A stretch of 55,103 nucleotides of DNA from Nitrospirota bacterium (GTDB lineage: Bacteria; Nitrospirota; Thermodesulfovibrionia; Thermodesulfovibrionales; UBA1546): NCBI GenBank assembly GCA_021824065.1, contig JAKALU010000006.1:1-55103 (forward strand), given 5' to 3'. Shown piece after piece: positions 50,939-55,103 of this stretch. Under the pieces are notes generated by a model. It was given only the letters and a program-made list of their open reading frames with translations, had not been told where the DNA came from and searched no databases. The translations under genes and the position numbers were made by a program. The number at the start of each line of letters is the position of its first letter. Within the stretch, counting starts at the first letter, position 1.

Positions 50939-51724
50939 TTAAGAGACAAAGAGTTCTTCTATCTTTTCCCTTGTATTTTCAGCCTCCATAAATGAAGTTC
51001 CTATAAGCACTGCATCTATGCCGGCTGATTCAAGCTTCAGGATATCATCCCTTGTTTTGATTCCGCTTTCGCTTACGACAATTCTGTCAGAAGGAATTTC
51101 TTTTTTTAGTTCAAATGTATTATTAATGTCTATTTTCATGGTCTTCAGGTCTCTGTTGTTGATGCCTATCATCTCAGCCCCTATTAAGAGTGCTATCTCA
51201 AGTTCCTTTAAGTCGTGCACCTCAAAGAGCACAGATAAGCCGAGTTCTTTTGCGAGGTATAGGTAATCTTTTGCCTGGTTTTTTCCGAGTATTGCAGCTA
51301 TTAAAAGTATAGCATCTGCCTCATTCGCCCTTGACTCGTAAATCTGGTATTCATCGAAGATGAAGTCCTTTCTCAGGAGGGGTATGGTTGTGATTTTTTT
51401 TATAATGGGGATGAGTTCGAGGTTCCCTTGAAAGAAATCCTCTTCTGTAAGTATTGAGATAGCGCTTGCCTGTTTTTTTTCATAAACAGTTGCTATCTCC
51501 AATGGGTCGAATTTTTCTCTTATGATGCCTTTTGAAGGAGATGCCTTTTTTATCTCTGCGATCAGTTTAATTCTTTCATCTGGATTCCGTTTTATTGCAG
51601 TCTTGAAATCCCTCGACTTTTCGATATCTTCGACTTTTGATTTAAGGCCTTTCAGGGACAAGCGGCTTTTTGCATAGCTCAGCCGTTCCCTCTTTTTTGC
51701 AACTATCTCATCCAGAATTCCCAT
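50939..51724 (-). CDS. trpC: Indole-3-glycerol phosphate synthase
   Basis: The 261-residue TIM-barrel enzyme of tryptophan synthesis. It has IAEIKKASPSKGIIRE, ISILTEEDFFQGNLE, LLRKDFIFDEYQIYESRANEADAILLI, GINNRDLKT and VVSESGI. No other trp gene is nearby, so it is separated from a trp operon. A promoter ends 8 bases before the ATG and there is no ribosome site. Confidence 0.96.
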   Translation of the reverse strand: MGILDEIVAKKRERLSYAKSRLSLKGLKSKVEDIEKSRDFKTAIKRNPDERIKLIAEIKKASPSKGIIREKFDPLEIATVYEKKQASAISILTEEDFFQGNLELIPIIKKITTIPLLRKDFIFDEYQIYESRANEADAILLIAAILGKNQAKDYLYLAKELGLSVLFEVHDLKELEIALLIGAEMIGINNRDLKTMKIDINNTFELKKEIPSDRIVVSESGIKTRDDILKLESAGIDAVLIGTSFMEAENTREKIEELFVS

Positions 51725-51732
51725 GAGAGGAT

Positions 51733-51760
51733 TTTATAGAAACATTCTCATGTTTTGCAA
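51733..51760 (-). promoter_or_regulatory. trpC promoter with leaderless spacing
   Basis: On the minus strand TTGCAA (51755-51760), 16 bases, TATAAA (51733-51738), then 8 bases to the ATG at 51724. The -35 begins 36 bases before the start codon. Confidence 0.5.
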
Positions 51761-51800
51761 ATTAATTTTCGTAATTCTAATTTGTGTACACACAAAAATT

Positions 51801-51858
51801 GAGACAGGCAGGAGATGGTCGAAACAACCGAGAGAATGAGCGAGAATACCATCTCCTG
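51801..51858. repeat. Inverted-repeat element (copy B)
   Basis: Perfect 11-bp arms CAGGAGATGGT (51809-51819) and ACCATCTCCTG (51848-51858) enclose a core ending CCGAGAGAATGAGCGAGAAT, nearly identical to the core of copy A at 10243-10262. The arms differ between copies while the core is shared. No gene lies in 51725-51917. Confidence 0.65.
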
Positions 51859-51905
51859 ATTCTGTAGCCAGATATTTCTATGCCTTTTTTCGGATACTTT
51901 TTTGC

Positions 51906-51911
51906 TATAAT
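51906..51911 (+). promoter_or_regulatory. murJ extended -10 box
   Basis: TATAAT preceded by TTTTTTGC, 6 bases before the murJ ATG. Leaderless-type spacing; the -35 is weak. Confidence 0.45.
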
Positions 51912-51917
51912 TCCCAG

Positions 51918-53489
51918 ATGGATGGAAAAGGACATATAGCCAAGGCAGCCGGTCTTATATCTATAGCCACATTTATTAGCCGGGTTCTCGGTTATGTAAA
52001 GGACATGATATTGGCTGTTTTTTTTGGTGCGACGGGGCTTTCAGATACATTCTTTGTTGCATTCAGGATTCCAAATCTCTTAAGAGAGCTCTTTGCCGAG
52101 GGCTCCATGTCTTCTGCGTTTATTCCGGTTCTGACAGAGCACCAGACGAAGCAGGGACTACAGGAGGCAAGAAAGCTTGTCAGGATTACATTTACATTCG
52201 TCCTGATTTTTGTTGGTTTGTTCTGTCTATTTGGGGTTATCTTTGCACCTGCGATTGTAACATCAATTGCCCCCGGGTTTCTTGGGGTGCCTGAAAAGTT
52301 TTCATTGACCGTCCTTCTTACCAGGGGGATGTTTCCCTTCCTTCTATTTGTCAGCCTTGCAGCTGTTGTAATGGGGGCATTGAATACAAAGCGTATTTTC
52401 TTTATACCAGCGCTTGCCCCTGCAATGTTGAATGTTGCGATAATAGCTACTGTGCTCTCTCTTGCTCCAAGAATGGAACAACCGGTTATTTCAGTTGCAA
52501 TAGGTGTTGTATTAGGGGGCATTATACAGCTTGCCTTTCAACTACCATCCTTCTTTAAAAATGGGTATGGTCTGAGGCCGGAATATGATTTCAGACATCC
52601 TGGTCTAAAAAAGATGTCTATACTTATCTTGCCTGCAACAATGGGGATGGCTGTTGCACAGATAAATATCTTTGTCAGCACAATCCTTGCATCATACCTG
52701 CCTGAAGGAAGCATTACCTATCTTTATTATTCAATGCGGCTTATTCAGTTTCCTATCGGGGTATTCGGAGTTGCAATGGGAATGGCGGTATTGCCAACAT
52801 TGTCAGAGCATGCTGTAAAAGGAGAGTTTGACAAGCTGAGGGATGATTTTTCATTTGCATTAAGGCTGCTTTTCTTTATAACGGTTCCTGCAATGGTAGG
52901 ATTAATTGTGTTAAGAGAACCAATCGTGAATATACTTTTTCAGAGGGGCAAGTTTGACTATGCTGCAACAATAGGCACAGCTCAAGCACTGTTTTTTTAT
53001 TCTCTCGGGATATGGGCGATAGTTGGCGTGAGGGTTGTCACTGCAAGTTTTTATTCTATGCAGGATACAAAAACACCCGTGAAGATTGCCGTTGTTGCGC
53101 TTCTGACAAATATTATTCTCAGTTTTGTATTCATGAAACCATTGAAGCACAGTGGGCTTGCCCTTGCAAATGCCCTTGCCTCGATTTTGAATTTCTTTCT
53201 CCTTTTTTATTTTTTAAGAAAACGATTAAAGCGTATTGATGCAAGAAGAATTATAAAATCCTTTATGAAGGTTTCTTTTGCTTCTGCATTTATGGGACTT
53301 GCAGGTTGGTTTTTGCTGCATGGCGACCTCTGGAGGCAGAGCGGGAGGAGCATGGAAAAAGCGGGTTATCTTTCAGGTGCAATTATAATATGCACGGGAT
53401 TTTATATTCTTATAGGTTATTTCCTTAAAAGCGAAGAGATAGGACATGTAATTAATCTAATCAGGAAAAAAATTCAAAGGGGAAATTGA
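51918..53489 (+). CDS. murJ: Lipid II flippase MurJ
   Basis: The 523 residues have about 14 membrane segments of the MOP/MATE-like MurJ family. The N-terminal signature is SIATFISRVLGYVKDMILAVFFGATGLSDTFFVAFRIPNLLRELFAEGSMSSAFIPVL (57 residues; key arginines at R-V-L-G and F-R-I-P-N-L-x-R), with the mid-protein LREPIVNILFQRGKFD. It moves lipid-linked peptidoglycan precursor to the periplasmic side. It is followed 1 base later by the MBL gene, so they form an operon. Confidence 0.95.
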   Translation: MDGKGHIAKAAGLISIATFISRVLGYVKDMILAVFFGATGLSDTFFVAFRIPNLLRELFAEGSMSSAFIPVLTEHQTKQGLQEARKLVRITFTFVLIFVGLFCLFGVIFAPAIVTSIAPGFLGVPEKFSLTVLLTRGMFPFLLFVSLAAVVMGALNTKRIFFIPALAPAMLNVAIIATVLSLAPRMEQPVISVAIGVVLGGIIQLAFQLPSFFKNGYGLRPEYDFRHPGLKKMSILILPATMGMAVAQINIFVSTILASYLPEGSITYLYYSMRLIQFPIGVFGVAMGMAVLPTLSEHAVKGEFDKLRDDFSFALRLLFFITVPAMVGLIVLREPIVNILFQRGKFDYAATIGTAQALFFYSLGIWAIVGVRVVTASFYSMQDTKTPVKIAVVALLTNIILSFVFMKPLKHSGLALANALASILNFFLLFYFLRKRLKRIDARRIIKSFMKVSFASAFMGLAGWFLLHGDLWRQSGRSMEKAGYLSGAIIICTGFYILIGYFLKSEEIGHVINLIRKKIQRGN

Positions 53490-53490
53490 T

Positions 53491-54114
53491 ATGCTCATAA
53501 AGAGTCTTGTGGTCGGGCAGTTGGAGGCGAATTGTTTTATCATTGCAGATGAAAAAACTAAGGAGGCTATAATTATAGACCCCGGAGATGAACCTGACAG
53601 GATAATAGATGTAATAAGAGCGAATAACCTCAAAGTAAAATATATTATCTGTACACACGCTCATTTTGACCATGTAGGAGCTGTTGCTGATATTAAGAAT
53701 GAAACTGGTGCAAAAGTTGTTATTCATAAAGATGAACTTGAGATTTATAATGGCGCAAGGGATCAGGCAGCATTCTGGGGATATGAACTCGAACCATTGC
53801 CAGAACCCGATACTTTTGTGAACGAGGGTGACGAGCTGGAGATTGGAGATTTAAAATTTGAGGTTCTTCATACGCCCGGGCACAGTCCAGGTGGAATTTG
53901 TCTATACGGTGAGAGTGTTATATTCACAGGGGACACATTGTTTGCAGGCTCTGTTGGAAGAACAGATTTTTATGGCGGAGATTTAGACAAACTTAAAAAA
54001 TCATTTTTGAGGTTAATGTCACTCCTGCCAGATACAAGAGTTTTTGCTGGACATGGCCCATCATCCACGGTCAGAGAGGAGAAAACAGGCAATTTTTTTG
54101 CAAACGAAGTATAA
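53491..54114 (+). CDS. Metallo-beta-lactamase fold hydrolase (GloB-like)
   Basis: The 207 residues have the HxHxDH motif (THAHFDHVGA), later metal ligands in HTPGHSPGG, FTGDTLFAGSVGRTDFYGGD, and the final FAGHGPSSTVREEK. It belongs to the hydroxyacylglutathione-hydrolase-like group of small zinc hydrolases; the substrate is uncertain. It starts 1 base after murJ. Confidence 0.88.
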   Translation: MLIKSLVVGQLEANCFIIADEKTKEAIIIDPGDEPDRIIDVIRANNLKVKYIICTHAHFDHVGAVADIKNETGAKVVIHKDELEIYNGARDQAAFWGYELEPLPEPDTFVNEGDELEIGDLKFEVLHTPGHSPGGICLYGESVIFTGDTLFAGSVGRTDFYGGDLDKLKKSFLRLMSLLPDTRVFAGHGPSSTVREEKTGNFFANEV

Positions 54115-54228
54115 AATTAGCAGCTATAAAATATTCAAAATTAGCAGAAAAACAAATTTTAAGCGCGATTTTAAGAGAAAACAAGCTATTCTATATGAAA
54201 TTATCCGATTCTGTGGTATATTTGCCTG

Positions 54229-54256
54229 TTGACTATAATATTAGAAATGTTATTAT
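54229..54256 (+). promoter_or_regulatory. Promoter upstream of the 6S/16S region
   Basis: TTGACT (54229-54234), 16 bases, TATTAT (54251-54256), both one mismatch from consensus, in an A+T-rich setting. It could drive the leader, 6S RNA and rRNA. Confidence 0.55.
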
Positions 54257-54307
54257 AAAGACAACAGATGAAGAGATTAGGTTCAGAGATGACCTAAGAA
54301 TTCAGTA

Positions 54308-54360
54308 CAAGCGGTCTTTGAAAAACAGGCTATGCCGCTTGGCATGGCCTTTATTTTTCT
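54308..54360 (+). terminator. Terminator hairpin with competing upstream stem
   Basis: GGCTATGCC-GCTT-GGCATGGCC (54328-54349) followed by TTTATTTTTCT is a good intrinsic terminator. CAAGCGG (54308-54314) can instead pair with CCGCTTG (54335-54341), which would open the terminator stem, giving mutually exclusive folds. Confidence 0.6.
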
Positions 54361-54538
54361 CTGTGTTACCTTGGGGCAATGCGAGCTGAGGGAACAGCTA
54401 AAGTATGGGAGCAATGTGCAGTATGTAGTGATGCAAGCCCCAGGCGAAAGTGAGGGGAAGCCTAAGCAGCTGCCTGAGCACCCACTTTAAAAGAGCCTCA
54501 GATGAGCTCAAAACCTCAAGGTAATATGGAGAAATTTT
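54354..54538 (+). ncRNA. ssrS: Probable 6S RNA
   Basis: About 185 bases. The closing stem is TTTCTC + TTACCTTGGGG (54356-54376) paired with CCTCAAGGTAA + GAGAAA (54514-54534), with TGTG/TATG bulges. Inside, GAGC-TGAGG pairs with CCTCA...GCTC, a long bubble follows, AAAGT...GGG...GC pairs with GCACCCACTTT, and the apex is a CCCC...GGGG hairpin followed by GAAGCCTAAG. The GAAGCCT and GCACCCACTTT sequences match positions in E. coli 6S RNA by memory. 6S RNA mimics an open promoter and binds housekeeping RNA polymerase. Confidence 0.65.
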
Positions 54539-54539
54539 C

Positions 54540-54549
54540 TGTTCTTTGA
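54540..54549 (+). promoter_or_regulatory. boxA-like antitermination site
   Basis: TGTTCTTTGA about 45 bases before 16S, resembling the rRNA boxA consensus for Nus-dependent antitermination. Confidence 0.55.
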
Positions 54550-54593
54550 AAACTTTAAAGTAGGCCCCGTTCAGTTTTTGAGTTTTCCAAGTT

Positions 54594-55103
<510 letters not shown>

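Overview
This window reads as a chromosomal piece of a Nitrospirota bacterium (Thermodesulfovibrionia-like). The evidence is the style of the 16S rRNA start at the right end, a complete Gram-negative Tol-Pal set, and the order ispE / tRNA-Gln / prs / rplY / pth. The phylum is inferred from the sequence alone. Genes are mostly compact operons with 1-8 base overlaps.

Layout. 0.1-1.1 kb: a decayed GGDEF-EAL gene. 1.1-12.8 kb, all on the minus strand: guaA-ispA-dxs-tlyA-unknown, then tolQ-tolR-tolA-tolB-pal-cpoB-moaA (GMP synthesis, isoprenoid precursors, rRNA methylation, envelope Tol-Pal, molybdopterin). 12.9-15.2 kb, plus strand: two Dpp-type ABC permeases and leuD. 15.3-21.9 kb: an A+T-rich accessory island of a DUF559 endonuclease flanked by inverted palindromic repeats, a Dam-type adenine methylase, a HerA-like ATPase, a NurA-like nuclease with a zinc ribbon, a DUF3800 protein, and a DUF433/PIN-like toxin-antitoxin pair. 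22-27.3 kb: leuB (separated from leuD by the island), a PilZ-receiver protein, cdd, and a MurNAc salvage pair (NamZ plus a fused nucleotidyltransferase/sugar kinase). 27.3-32.4 kb, minus: a free-standing archaeal-type ThrRS editing domain, typA, a zinc dehydrogenase, ruvB and ruvA. 32.6-34.3 kb: an exported unknown protein and a reshuffled toxin-antitoxin locus. 34.4-41.4 kb: smc, a TPR membrane protein and a glycosyltransferase. 41.6-46.7 kb, plus: a TPR lipoprotein, ispE, tRNA-Gln, prs, rplY, pth. 46.7-49.4 kb, minus: glnA, glnB and a glutamine amidotransferase. 49.5-54.1 kb: two cysteine-rich proteins, an exported thioredoxin-like protein, trpC, murJ and a metallo-beta-lactamase hydrolase. 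54.2-55.1 kb: a promoter, a terminator-like element, a probable 6S RNA and the first ~510 bases of 16S rRNA.

The most interesting system is the methylase-HerA-NurA-DUF3800 cassette (16.0-21.1 kb). It looks like a defence operon in which an adenine methylase marks self DNA and a HerA-NurA motor-nuclease pair acts on unmarked DNA. A second theme is the spread of several short repeat families through the genome, including in-frame inside housekeeping genes (guaA, dxs twice, smc, a TPR membrane protein) and as almost the whole signal peptide of TolB. A third theme is promoter geometry: at several genes a -35/-10 pair is placed so that transcription would begin at the start codon, suggesting leaderless mRNAs are common here.
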